Positions 34,551 through 43,249 of a stretch of DNA of 64,000 nt are shown in pieces. A program made the position numbers and the translations under genes. This stretch comes from Lachnospiraceae bacterium (GTDB taxonomy: Bacteria; Bacillota; Clostridia; Lachnospirales; Lachnospiraceae): assembly GCA_910575555.1 (NCBI GenBank), contig CAJTFX010000006.1:125509-189508 (forward strand), in the 5' to 3' direction. The notes below the pieces were generated by a model. The model was not told the origin of the DNA, made no database searches, and saw nothing but the letters and a program-made list of their open reading frames with translations. Position 1 is the stretch's first letter, and every line of letters begins with the position of its first letter.

Positions 34551-34916
34551 ATGGATATGAGCCTTGATTTAAATGCAATTAATTCAAATTACAGTAATTA
34601 TAATACGGATACTGCCTCCACTTCTGCCGGTAAATTGGAAGAAACATTGAAATCTGATTTATCTGAGGCCACAGAAGAGGAGCTGATGGGAGTCTGTAAG
34701 GATTTTGAAGCATACTTTATTGAACAGATGTTTAAGGCTATGCAGAGAATGGTTCCGGAATCAGAGGATAATACTTCCGCTTCTACGAAACAGCTCAGGG
34801 ATTACTACAAAGAACAGATGAACCAGTCCTTTGCGGAGCAGGCTTCAGAGAATGGCGGACTTGGGATAGCTCAGGTTCTCTATGAGCAGATGAAACGCAA
34901 TTACGGTATGGAGTAA
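34551..34916 (+). CDS. Rod-binding protein (FlgJ N-terminal domain only)
   Basis: 121 residues. After a Ser/Asn/Thr-rich N-terminal 40 residues, the FlgJ rod-binding domain is seen: LMGVCKDFEAYFIEQMFKAM (about 45-64), then YKEQMNQSFAEQASENGGLG and ending IAQVLYEQMKRNYG. Proteobacterial FlgJ has an added muramidase domain, which is absent here, as is usual in Firmicutes, so another hydrolase must open the wall for the rod. It is third in the flagellar rod operon. Confidence 0.87.
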   Translation: MDMSLDLNAINSNYSNYNTDTASTSAGKLEETLKSDLSEATEEELMGVCKDFEAYFIEQMFKAMQRMVPESEDNTSASTKQLRDYYKEQMNQSFAEQASENGGLGIAQVLYEQMKRNYGME

Positions 34917-34920
34917 TGCA

Positions 34921-37194
34921 GTGGAAACATTGACAGGATATGTGGAACATATCGTTTTTCAGAATACAGAAAATGGATATACTGTGCTGAATCTGTCCTG
35001 TGAAGGAGAAGAGATTACCTGTGTGGGAATGTTTCATGGAGTCAGCGAAGGAGAATTTCTGGAGGTGACCGGAGAATACGCCACACATCCTTCTTACGGA
35101 CAGCAGCTTAAGATGAGTTCTTTCCAGATCAAGCCGCCGGAAGATGTGGATGCTATGGAACGGTATTTAGGCTCCGGGGCTGTGAAGGGAATCGGCGCCG
35201 CGTTAGCAGCCCGGATTGTCAGGAAATTTAAAGAAGATACCTTTCGGATTATTGAGGAGGAACCGGAGCGTCTGGCAGAGGTGAAGGGAATCAGTCAGCG
35301 GAAAGCAATGGAGATTGCAGAGCAGGTGGAAGGAAAGCGGGAACTGCGCCAGGCAATGATTTTTTTGCAGCAGTACGGCATTTCACAGACACTTGCAGCT
35401 AAAATTCATAAAACATACGGCCAGGAGCTGTACGGGATTTTAAGGGAAAATCCCTACCGGCTGGCAGATGATATTCGAGGTGTGGGTTTTCGGATTGCGG
35501 ATGAGATTGCATCCAGAATTGGAATCCACACCGATTCTGATTTCCGCATTCGAAGCGGAATTTTGTATACCTTAATGCAGTCTGCCCAGGAAGGACATAC
35601 CTGCCTGCCGGCAGAACTGCTGACGCAGAGAGCCGGCGAATTGCTGGGGGTGGATGCAGAACATATTGAAAAGCATTATATGAACCTGGCCATTGATAAA
35701 AAACTGGTGATTAAGTCTGCAAGCCAAATGGCCTGCAGGCAGACGGCCGCTTTTTCAGGAGAAACGGAGCATCCGTGTAATCCGGAGGATGAAACCACAG
35801 AGGAAGGTCAGTATATCTATGCATCTTCTTACTATTATATGGAGGCAAATACGGCGGCCATGCTGAAACAGCTTGATTTGTCCTATGATGTGCCGGAACT
35901 GGAAATACGGGAGCGTATCCGGAGAATTGAGCAGGATACCGGCATGGAATTGGATGAGCTTCAGGCGGAGGCGGTGAAGGAAGCGGTAACCAACGGGCTT
36001 ATGGTGATTACCGGAGGCCCGGGAACCGGAAAAACCACCACCATCAATACCATTATCCGGTATTTTGAACTGGAAGGCATGGATATTTTTCTGGCGGCTC
36101 CCACAGGACGGGCGGCCAAGCGGATGAGTGAAACCACCGGATTTGAAGCCCGCACCATTCACCGGATGCTGGAGCTAAACGGCGGAATGGAAGGAAATGC
36201 AGGATTTGAGCGGAATGAACAGAATCCCTTAGAGACAGATGTGATTATTATTGATGAGATGTCCATGGTGGACATTTCTTTAATGTATGCGCTGCTGAAG
36301 GCAGTGGCGGCAGGCACAAGGCTGATTCTGGTGGGAGACGTGAACCAGCTTCCAAGCGTGGGGCCGGGAAGCGTTCTGAAGGATATGATTGAATCCGGCC
36401 AGTTTCATGTGGTGCGGCTGAATAAGATTTTCCGTCAGGCTGCCCAGAGCGATATTATTGTAAATGCCCATAAAATTAACCGTGGGGAAGAGGTGCTCCT
36501 GGACAATAAGAGCATGGATTTCTTTTTTCTGAAACGGTTTGACGCCAATGTGATTATCAGCGTTGTGATTCAGCTGATTCAGCAGAAGCTGCCTAAATTT
36601 GTAGATGCGGAGCCGTTTGACATTCAGGTGCTGACGCCTATGCGCAAGGGGCTTCTGGGAGTGGAACGGCTGAACGGAATTCTGCAGCAATATCTGAACC
36701 CGCCGGAACACGGCAAAGCAGAGAGGGAACACGGCGGCATTACCTTTCGTGAAGGCGATAAAGTAATGCAGATTAAGAATAATTACCAGCTGGAATGGGA
36801 GATACGCAGCAAGTACGGATTGGCCATTGACAAGGGGACAGGCATTTTTAATGGCGATACAGGCATCATTCGAAGCATCAGCCTTTATCAGGAAACGGTT
36901 ACCGTGGAATTTGATGAAGGGAGAATGGTGGAATATTCCTTTAAACAGCTGGATGAACTGGAGCTTGCCTATGCCATTACCATACATAAATCCCAGGGCA
37001 GTGAATATCCGGCTGTGGTGATTCCGCTGCTGACAGGCCCCAGAATGCTGATGAACCGCAATCTTTTGTACACGGCAGTGACCAGGGCAAAGAAATGCGT
37101 TACAATCGTGGGAAATGATTTGACCTTTCAGGAAATGATTGCAAATGTCAGTGAACAGAAACGGTATACCGGTTTGAAAGCCAGACTGGAGTGA
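34921..37194 (+). CDS. recD2: RecD2-type ATP-dependent DNA helicase
   Basis: 757 residues; a 5'-3' superfamily 1B helicase acting without RecBC. The long N-terminal region typical of RecD2 has helix-hairpin-helix motifs (GIGAALAARIVRKF and VKGISQRKAMEIAEQV, about 85-140). The helicase core has GGPGTGKTTT, DEMSMVD, GDVNQLPSVGPG, TIHKSQGSEYPAV and LLYTAVTRAKK. An acidic 30-residue insert near 280-305 is unusual. The GTG start at 34921 has GGAG seven bases upstream. It begins four bases after the rod-binding gene, so it is probably read with the flagellar genes, though its job is DNA repair. Confidence 0.94.
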   Translation: METLTGYVEHIVFQNTENGYTVLNLSCEGEEITCVGMFHGVSEGEFLEVTGEYATHPSYGQQLKMSSFQIKPPEDVDAMERYLGSGAVKGIGAALAARIVRKFKEDTFRIIEEEPERLAEVKGISQRKAMEIAEQVEGKRELRQAMIFLQQYGISQTLAAKIHKTYGQELYGILRENPYRLADDIRGVGFRIADEIASRIGIHTDSDFRIRSGILYTLMQSAQEGHTCLPAELLTQRAGELLGVDAEHIEKHYMNLAIDKKLVIKSASQMACRQTAAFSGETEHPCNPEDETTEEGQYIYASSYYYMEANTAAMLKQLDLSYDVPELEIRERIRRIEQDTGMELDELQAEAVKEAVTNGLMVITGGPGTGKTTTINTIIRYFELEGMDIFLAAPTGRAAKRMSETTGFEARTIHRMLELNGGMEGNAGFERNEQNPLETDVIIIDEMSMVDISLMYALLKAVAAGTRLILVGDVNQLPSVGPGSVLKDMIESGQFHVVRLNKIFRQAAQSDIIVNAHKINRGEEVLLDNKSMDFFFLKRFDANVIISVVIQLIQQKLPKFVDAEPFDIQVLTPMRKGLLGVERLNGILQQYLNPPEHGKAEREHGGITFREGDKVMQIKNNYQLEWEIRSKYGLAIDKGTGIFNGDTGIIRSISLYQETVTVEFDEGRMVEYSFKQLDELELAYAITIHKSQGSEYPAVVIPLLTGPRMLMNRNLLYTAVTRAKKCVTIVGNDLTFQEMIANVSEQKRYTGLKARLE

Positions 37195-37219
37195 AAAACA
37201 GATTGATTCAGATGAAACA

Positions 37220-37251
37220 GGCAGGAGTAAAAATCAGCTCTTGCCTTTTTT
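37220..37251 (+). terminator. Intrinsic terminator after recD2
   Basis: GGCAGGAG (37220-37227) pairs with CTCTTGCC (37238-37245; one G-U) and is followed by six T. A possible promoter for the next operon (TTGCCT 37241, 17 bp, TATACT 37264-37269) overlaps its right side. Confidence 0.7.
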
Positions 37252-37317
37252 GATATTCAATGCTATACTGTAGGGTATCAACGCGTTTATGCACTAAAGT
37301 ACAGGGAGGAAAGATTC

Positions 37318-38409
37318 ATGAAAAGAAAAATAATGGCGCTTGTATTATCCATGGCAATGGCAGCTTCCGTTCTGGCAGGCTGCGGTACCGTAGGAGGCGA
37401 TGCCTCTAAAAAGTCGGAAAGCCAGGAGGCCGGCGAAAGCAAGGAAGAGACTAATTCAGAGGACAAGGAAGAGACTGATTCAGCTGACAAAGAAGAGAAT
37501 GCCCAGGAAGCTGAAAACACAGACGGCAAAGTTTACAAAATCGGTATCTGCCAGCAGTTGGAGCATCAGGCATTAGACGCTGCAACAGAAGGATTTCAGG
37601 CAGCATTGACAGAAAAACTGGGGGAAGGAAATGTGGAATTTGATTACCAGAACGCCCAGGGAGAACAGCCCAACTGTGCAACCATTGCAACAAAATTCGT
37701 CAATGACAATGTGGATTTGATTATGGCAAACGCTACCACAGCCCTTCAGGCATGCGCGGCGGCTACTGCCGACATTCCCGTAGTTGGAACATCCGTGACA
37801 GATTTTGTGGAAGCAGGCGTGGTGGACAGCAATGAAGCTCCGGGAAGAAATGTAACGGGAACATCTGATTTAGCTCCCATCGATCAGCAGATTGAACTTC
37901 TGACAAAGCTTGTTCCGGAGGCAGATAAAGTTGGAATTATGTATTGTTCTGCAGAAGCTAATTCTGTATTCCAGGCAGAGAAAGCAGAAGAGGCTTTGGA
38001 CGCCAAAGGAATTTCCCATGACAGATATACGGTGGCTGATTCCAATGATATTCAGCAGGTCATTACCAAAGCCGTGGGAGAATGCGATGTAATTTATATT
38101 CCGACAGACAATACCATTGCAAATAATATTGAAGGCGTGAAAAACGTTGCCCTTCCCGCAGGCATTCCTGTTATCTGCGGGGAAGAAAATATGTGCGCGG
38201 GAGGCGGACTGGCAACTTTGAGCATCTCTTACTACAACATTGGCTACAATGCAGGAATCATGGCATATGAAATTCTCACAGAGGGTAAGAAACCTGCAGA
38301 AATGCCCATTCAGTATGCAGATGAAGTGGTGGAAAAATACAATGCGGAAGTGGCAGAAGCCCTTAAGATGGAAATGCCGTCCGACATGAAAGTAATCGGA
38401 GAGGAATAA
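37318..38409 (+). CDS. ABC transporter substrate-binding lipoprotein
   Basis: 363 residues. A signal peptide ends in VLAGC with the lipidated Cys at about residue 22; an acidic Ser/Glu/Lys linker (about 30-65) ties the domain to the membrane. The remainder is a periplasmic-binding-protein fold of the ABC_sub_bind type (VYKIGICQQLEHQALDAATE, VGTSVTDFVEAGVV, VIYIPTDNTIANN). Members with the same gene order (binding protein, one permease, one ATPase) include tryptophan importers TrpXYZ and others for unknown amino acids or purines. No T-box or other leader is visible, so the substrate is open. A good ribosome site (GGGAGG) precedes ATG. Confidence 0.9.
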   Translation: MKRKIMALVLSMAMAASVLAGCGTVGGDASKKSESQEAGESKEETNSEDKEETDSADKEENAQEAENTDGKVYKIGICQQLEHQALDAATEGFQAALTEKLGEGNVEFDYQNAQGEQPNCATIATKFVNDNVDLIMANATTALQACAAATADIPVVGTSVTDFVEAGVVDSNEAPGRNVTGTSDLAPIDQQIELLTKLVPEADKVGIMYCSAEANSVFQAEKAEEALDAKGISHDRYTVADSNDIQQVITKAVGECDVIYIPTDNTIANNIEGVKNVALPAGIPVICGEENMCAGGGLATLSISYYNIGYNAGIMAYEILTEGKKPAEMPIQYADEVVEKYNAEVAEALKMEMPSDMKVIGEE

Positions 38410-38410
38410 A

Positions 38411-39313
38411 ATGGAAGCACTGTTAAATGCACTCCCCGGCTCTGTAGCTCAGGGATTGATATGGGGAATACTGGCAATTGGCGTATATATCACCTATAAA
38501 GTATTGGATTATGCTGACCTGACGGTGGACGGCAGCCTTGCCACCGGCGGGGCGGTGGCGGTTATGTGTATTGTGGGAGGTATGAATCCTTATCTGGCAA
38601 TGGTAATGGCCTTCGGCGCCGGAATGCTTGCGGGTCTTGCCACCGGCCTGTTCCATACGGTATTCGGTATTCCTCCCATTCTGTCCGGTATTCTGACACA
38701 GTTAGGGCTGTATTCGATTAACATGCGGATTCTTGGAAAATCCAACCAGGCGGTCAGTGTGGATCAGTTTGAACTTTTGGTAAGCCTCCGTTATATTCAG
38801 GAAGCATGCATTACCGCAGGAATCTGCTGTCTGGTATTGACATTGATTCTGTACTGGTTTTTCGGAACAGAGCTTGGCGCGGCAGTCCGGGCCACGGGCT
38901 GCAATCAGAATATGGCAAGGGCCCAGGGCATCAATACCAGTACCCAGAAAGTGCTGGGACTGGTAATTTCCAACGGCCTGGCGGGCATTTCCGGCGCGCT
39001 GTATGCCCAGTATCAGGGAAGCGCAGACGTAAATATGGGCCGCGGAGCCATTGTAATCGGCCTGGCGGCGGTGATCATCGGTGAAGTGGTATTCGGTAAA
39101 ATTTTCCATAATTTTGCCCTGCGGATGCTTGCGGCAGTTTTAGGCGCAATCGCTTATTACATTGTGATTGCTATTGTGCTGCAGCTTGGCCTTTCCACCA
39201 ATGACCTGAAACTGTTTTCCGCTTTGATTGTGGCGCTGTTCCTTGCAATTCCTCATTTGAAGAGCAGGTATTTTGCTCAGGCAGGCAGAAAGGGAGGAAA
39301 GGCAGATGCTTAA
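38411..39313 (+). CDS. ABC transporter permease (LivH-like)
   Basis: 300 residues with about eight to nine hydrophobic segments in the branched-chain-amino-acid-type permease fold; the family motif is in AAVRATGCNQNMARAQGINT, which contacts the ATPase, and GLAGISGALYAQYQG follows. It starts one base after the stop codon of the binding-protein gene (GGAGAGG upstream) and overlaps the ATPase gene by 8 bp, so the three are tightly coupled. It forms the membrane channel of the importer, probably as a homodimer. Confidence 0.92.
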   Translation: MEALLNALPGSVAQGLIWGILAIGVYITYKVLDYADLTVDGSLATGGAVAVMCIVGGMNPYLAMVMAFGAGMLAGLATGLFHTVFGIPPILSGILTQLGLYSINMRILGKSNQAVSVDQFELLVSLRYIQEACITAGICCLVLTLILYWFFGTELGAAVRATGCNQNMARAQGINTSTQKVLGLVISNGLAGISGALYAQYQGSADVNMGRGAIVIGLAAVIIGEVVFGKIFHNFALRMLAAVLGAIAYYIVIAIVLQLGLSTNDLKLFSALIVALFLAIPHLKSRYFAQAGRKGGKADA

Positions 39314-40100
39314 AGTTGAAAAAGTATATAAAACATTCAATCCGGGAACCATCAATGAAAAAAGAGCCTTAAACGGTATAGACCTGATCCTGAATGAAGG
39401 AGATTTTGTTACAGTCATCGGCGGAAACGGCGCCGGAAAATCCACCATTCTGAATATGATTGCCGGCGTATATCCGGTGGATCAGGGGAAAATTCTCATT
39501 GACGATATTGACGTGACAAAACTTCCGGAGCACAAGCGGGCGAAATATCTGGGCAGGGTATTCCAGGACCCAATGACAGGCACAGCGGCCGATATGAATA
39601 TTGAGGAAAATCTGGCCATTGCAGCCCGCCGGGGCAGGAAACGTTTTCTGGGGTGGGGGATTACCGGAAAAGAAAGAGAAGTTTACCAGGAGAAATTAAA
39701 AGCGCTGGAACTTGGCCTGGAAACCAGAATGACCTCCAAGGTGGGGCTTTTGTCCGGCGGACAGAGACAGGCGTTAACCTTGCTGATGGCGTCTCTGGAG
39801 AAGCCGAAACTTCTTTTGCTGGACGAGCATACAGCGGCCCTGGACCCGAAAACAGCGAAAAAAGTCCTGGATTTGACGGAAGAAATTGTAAATAAAGATC
39901 GTCTGACCACATTGATGATTACCCATAACATGAAAGACGCCATCCGTCTGGGCAACCGGCTGATTATGATGCATGAGGGCCGGATCATCTATGATGTGTC
40001 AGGGGAGGAAAAGAAAGGCCTTAAGGTATCAGACCTGTTGGCGAAGTTTGAAGAAGCCAGCGGCGGAGAGTTCTCCAATGACCGTATGATGCTTTCTTAA
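39306..40100 (+). CDS. ABC transporter ATP-binding protein
   Basis: 264 residues. Walker A GGNGAGKST (39-47), Q-loop before FQDPMTGTAAD, signature LLSGGQRQAL and Walker B LLLLDEHTAALDP are all intact, as is the H-loop ITHNM. ATG at 39306 is chosen for GGGAGG eight bases upstream; a longer in-frame extension overlaps the permease without a site. It is last gene of the importer operon and is followed by the palindromic element at 40146. Confidence 0.94.
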   Translation: MLKVEKVYKTFNPGTINEKRALNGIDLILNEGDFVTVIGGNGAGKSTILNMIAGVYPVDQGKILIDDIDVTKLPEHKRAKYLGRVFQDPMTGTAADMNIEENLAIAARRGRKRFLGWGITGKEREVYQEKLKALELGLETRMTSKVGLLSGGQRQALTLLMASLEKPKLLLLDEHTAALDPKTAKKVLDLTEEIVNKDRLTTLMITHNMKDAIRLGNRLIMMHEGRIIYDVSGEEKKGLKVSDLLAKFEEASGGEFSNDRMMLS

Positions 40101-40145
40101 ATTTATAGTTTTCCCTGCACCGTATTTGCGGCAGGAGTAATATTT

Positions 40146-40216
40146 GGATACGGATGGAACTGCCGGGTTGCCCTTTGACATACAAACCGGGCAGCGTTCC
40201 GGCAGTTCCTGTGTAT
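40146..40216. repeat. Palindromic GATAC...GTATC element, copy 2 (short form)
   Basis: GGATACGGATGGAACTGCCGG on the left pairs with CCGGCAGTTCC...GTATC on the right, with an inner TGCCC/GGGCA stem, giving a very stable hairpin. In inverted orientation it aligns with both ends of copy 1, including an inner AACGCTGCCC-GTTTG block, so it looks like copy 1 with the interior deleted. It may terminate the ABC operon. The remainder of the 336-bp gap (40217-40436) has a TCTTAAGAAA motif at 40355 and a TATAAG at 40398. Confidence 0.65.
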
Positions 40217-40436
40217 CTGCTGATAAATGCTTTGCTATAGCAGGGGGTGCGGCATGAAAGGACAATGCCTGCCGTTTTCAGAGATATCAAAACACCTCTT
40301 TTCTCAGTTCAGAAGCAGTCGCCGTTTTCCGGAAAAATAATACATTTTAGGAATTCTTAAGAAAAAATTTATGGAAACCAGTCAGGAAGTGTGATAGTAT
40401 AAGACCTGCTGAGAGAATTTTTTCGCGCATACAAAA

Positions 40437-41165
40437 TTGAAAATAGAAAAAGAAAGTTTGCTACATCTGTTATTTCCACCAAGATGCCCTTTTTGCGACG
40501 GAATCTTGTTTTATTCCATATTTCTTCCGGCAGAACCGGTATGCAGCAGGTGTCTGGGCAGGCAGGAGTATGCCAGAGAGCCGGTGTGCCAGAAGTGCGG
40601 CAAGCCCTTAGAGGATGAACGGGAAGAATACTGTTACGACTGCAGCCGGAAAGACTGCGAGTATGTTCAGGGAAAGGCGCTTTGGGTTTATAAGGGCGCA
40701 GTGAGAGATTCCCTGTATCGGTTTAAGTATTGCGGCCGCCGGGAATATGCCGGGTATTACGGCAGAGAACTGGCGCGTGTGTATGGCGGTTGGATCAGGC
40801 GCTGCGGGATTCAGGCAATCGTTCCCATTCCCCTTTCCCGAAAACGGCTGAGACAGCGGGGATTTAACCAGGCAGAGCTGATTGCGGAACAGGTAGGAAA
40901 AGAAATGGGGATTCCTGTTTACAGTCATTTGCTGTTTCGTATCAGAGACACCAGAGCTCAGAAAGAATTAAATGACGAAGAACGGAAAAATAATCTGAAA
41001 AGGGCTTTTAAAACCAGAGCAAATAAGGTACAATTAGACCATATCTTACTAATAGATGATATTTATACGACCGGAAGTACGATGAACGAGGCGGCAAAGG
41101 AATTAAAGCAGGCCGGGGCAGACAGGATATACTGCCTGAGTATCAGCATCGGCAGAGGATATTAG
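40437..41165 (+). CDS. comFC: ComF family phosphoribosyltransferase-like protein
   Basis: 242 residues. An N-terminal zinc ribbon (CPFC...CSRC and CQKC...CYDCSRKDC, about 18-75) is followed by a phosphoribosyltransferase fold with VPIPLSRKRLRQRGFNQAEL and the PRPP loop ILLIDDIYTTGSTM. ComFC acts in DNA uptake for transformation; many carriers are not known to be competent. No ATG exists at the 5' end. TTG at 40437 gives the expected N-terminus (LLHLLFPPRCPFC), but its ribosome site is weak, so the exact start is uncertain. yvyF follows 12 bp later, as in Bacillus subtilis. Confidence 0.87.
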   Translation: MKIEKESLLHLLFPPRCPFCDGILFYSIFLPAEPVCSRCLGRQEYAREPVCQKCGKPLEDEREEYCYDCSRKDCEYVQGKALWVYKGAVRDSLYRFKYCGRREYAGYYGRELARVYGGWIRRCGIQAIVPIPLSRKRLRQRGFNQAELIAEQVGKEMGIPVYSHLLFRIRDTRAQKELNDEERKNNLKRAFKTRANKVQLDHILLIDDIYTTGSTMNEAAKELKQAGADRIYCLSISIGRGY

Positions 41166-41177
41166 GAGGAAAAGGAT

Positions 41178-41585
41178 ATGGAAGTAAAGAATTGCAAAGG
41201 TTGTGGAAGACTTTTTAACTATCTGCAGGGACCGCAGCTGTGTCCGGGATGCGTAACAGACCTGGAGGATAAGTTTCAGCAGGTAAAAGAATTTCTGAGA
41301 GAGAATCCCAAGGCGCCGCTGAATGTAATTGCTGAGACGAATGACGTTTCTGTCAAGCAGATTAAGCAGTGGGTGAGGGAGGAACGTCTCACGTTTACAG
41401 AGGAATCTCAGATTACCCTGGAATGCGAAGCCTGTGGGGGAAAGGTGCTGACTGGAAGATTCTGTGATAAGTGCAGATCAAACCTTCAGAATGAGTTTGC
41501 CGGCGCCATTAAGCGTCCAACCGGCAGTGTGGCTCCCAAGAAAAATACGAGCACAAAGGACAAAATGAGGTTTTTGGATAATTAA
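41178..41585 (+). CDS. yvyF: YvyF-like flagellar operon protein
   Basis: 135 residues with an N-terminal zinc ribbon (CKGCGRLFNYLQGPQLCPGC, residues 6-25), a short helix-turn-helix-like middle (VIAETNDVSVKQIKQWVREE) and a second Cys cluster (CEACGGKVLTGRFCDKC, about 88-104). It matches the TIGR03826/YvyF family, found next to comFC and flagellar regulators in Firmicutes; a regulatory role in flagellar synthesis is suspected but not proven. AGGAGG lies upstream of ATG. A 9-bp inverted repeat (41593-41601 with 41651-41659) follows. Confidence 0.85.
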   Translation: MEVKNCKGCGRLFNYLQGPQLCPGCVTDLEDKFQQVKEFLRENPKAPLNVIAETNDVSVKQIKQWVREERLTFTEESQITLECEACGGKVLTGRFCDKCRSNLQNEFAGAIKRPTGSVAPKKNTSTKDKMRFLDN

Positions 41586-41732
41586 AACAGTGGGCAGAAT
41601 ATGCTGTTTGTGGACAGGAAGTATCAAAAAGTATCTTTGTTCCGGGCAGGTATTCTGCCTTGTTATTAATAGTGGGAAAGACTTTCCTTGACGGTAAATG
41701 TGTGCTATAATAAGGCTGATTAATTTCGGAAA

Positions 41733-42167
41733 ATGGACGGTGCACATATGTTGAACGAAGAAAGAATTCGCCTTATGACAAAGATGGCCTCTTATGAGGC
41801 GGGCGAGGGCAAAGAGTATATGCCCATCAGGCAGTTTTACCGGAAGGATTATGTAAGCTATGAAATGATGAAAACATTTATTACTTCCACAATATCTTTT
41901 GGCATTTTGTTTTTGTGCTGGATTGTATACAAAATGGATGAAATAACAGAATTTTTAAAAGGCAGGGATCTGCCGGAACTGGGTGTTTCCATTCTGATTA
42001 AATATGCGGTATTTGTCTGTGTCTATCAGGTGATCGCCTATGCTGTGTATACCAGGCGTTATAAAAAAGCCACTGCCAGTATGAGGAGATATTATGCCAC
42101 CCTGAAGAAAGTAGAGAAGCTTCAGGAGAAAGAAGAGAGATTACAGCCTTTGGAGGAGTGGAAATGA
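41733..42167 (+). CDS. Uncharacterised two-helix membrane protein
   Basis: 144 residues (or 139 from a second ATG at 41748; neither has a good ribosome site). Two hydrophobic segments (about 46-66 and 85-107) lie between a charged N-terminus and a Lys/Glu-rich C-terminal coil (TLKKVEKLQEKEERLQ). I do not recognise a family. It overlaps the next membrane protein gene by four bases (ATGA), so the two proteins are probably made and used together. They stand just before cdaA. Confidence 0.75.
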   Translation: MDGAHMLNEERIRLMTKMASYEAGEGKEYMPIRQFYRKDYVSYEMMKTFITSTISFGILFLCWIVYKMDEITEFLKGRDLPELGVSILIKYAVFVCVYQVIAYAVYTRRYKKATASMRRYYATLKKVEKLQEKEERLQPLEEWK

Positions 42168-43156
42168 CAGGTTTGTTGGAAATGAGGGAGAAGCTGCGGA
42201 CTTTTTATGGGAAATATGAGCTGTATGTGACGGCAGGACTTAAATTTGTTTTGGGATTGGTGGTTTTTTCCGTTATTAATGGTAATATTGGTTATATGGA
42301 GCGGTTAAATCAGCCGGCGGCAGTATTGCTTCTGTCTTTACTGTGCGCATTTTTTCCAATCAATGCTATGGTGGTACTGGCCTGCGGCCTGATATTGCTG
42401 CATTTGTTTGCAGTTTCCATGGAGGCCTGCGCCATTGGGCTGTGCCTGTTTTTACTGCTGCTGTTTCTGTATGGAAAGTTTGCGCCCAGAAATGGATACA
42501 GCGCAATTTTGACCACAGTGCTCTTTTTTTTCCGGGTGCCCCAGGTAATGCCGGCAGCAGTAGGAATGTTGAAGGGGCCTTCTGCATATTTTTCAGTATT
42601 GTGCGGAACAGTTACCTATTATTATCTCAGGGGGGTGCAGGATAACCTGGTGAATTTCACTTCCACAGAAGAGACAGAAGGGCTGGCCAAATTTACGGCG
42701 GCGCTTAAGATATTTACTGGAAACAAAGAAATGTACCTGGTATTGGCCGCGTTTCTGGTGACGTCTCTGACGGTATATCTGATTCGCCGTCAGGCCATCA
42801 GCCATGCCTGGAGAGCTGCCATGGTTGTGGGAAACGTACTGCAGCTGATTATCTTTTTGCTGGGCTATATCCTGTTGGATTTGACCGACAGGATTCTGTG
42901 GGTATTTGCGGGTATTCTGATTTCCATGGCTGTATGCCTGGTTTTAGAGTTCTTTCTCTATAATCTGGATTATTCCAGAGTGGAACGGGTACAATTTGAG
43001 GATGATGAGTATTACTATTTTGTGAAAGCGGTTCCCAAAGTTTTTGTGGCCAAGAAGGAAAAGCGGGTGAAGAGGATTACAGCCAGAAAACGGACCACAG
43101 TAGGACGCAGGGAACTGGCGGAGGAACTGGATATAGACCAGGATTTACTGGATTAA
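42164..43156 (+). CDS. Uncharacterised multi-pass membrane protein
   Basis: 330 residues. About eight hydrophobic segments fill residues 25-275, and a soluble, basic C-terminal tail follows (KKEKRVKRITARKRTTVGRR, then ELAEELDIDQDLLD). The early motif NGNIGYMERLN lies in a loop after the first segment. I know no family for it; the layout slightly recalls the membrane part of SpoIIE, but no phosphatase domain is present and I do not make that call. ATG at 42164 has GGAGG seven bases upstream. It is 93 bp before cdaA on the same strand. Confidence 0.75.
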   Translation: MTGLLEMREKLRTFYGKYELYVTAGLKFVLGLVVFSVINGNIGYMERLNQPAAVLLLSLLCAFFPINAMVVLACGLILLHLFAVSMEACAIGLCLFLLLLFLYGKFAPRNGYSAILTTVLFFFRVPQVMPAAVGMLKGPSAYFSVLCGTVTYYYLRGVQDNLVNFTSTEETEGLAKFTAALKIFTGNKEMYLVLAAFLVTSLTVYLIRRQAISHAWRAAMVVGNVLQLIIFLLGYILLDLTDRILWVFAGILISMAVCLVLEFFLYNLDYSRVERVQFEDDEYYYFVKAVPKVFVAKKEKRVKRITARKRTTVGRRELAEELDIDQDLLD

Positions 43157-43249
43157 GAACCTGAGAAATCAGGAAAGATGAAGAAAATAAATAAAAAGTA
43201 GATGAAAATAATATGACGGAATATTTGAAAGCAGGAAGGGGATGAAAGT

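Noticed and set aside
37252-37317. T-box or other riboswitch before the ABC importer
   Set aside because: The leader is under 60 bases and has no T-box or aptamer sequence; it cannot support a tryptophan assignment.
41593-41659. Strong terminator after yvyF
   Set aside because: The 9-bp arms pair well, but the 49-base loop and lack of a T run make it doubtful. It is mentioned under yvyF only.
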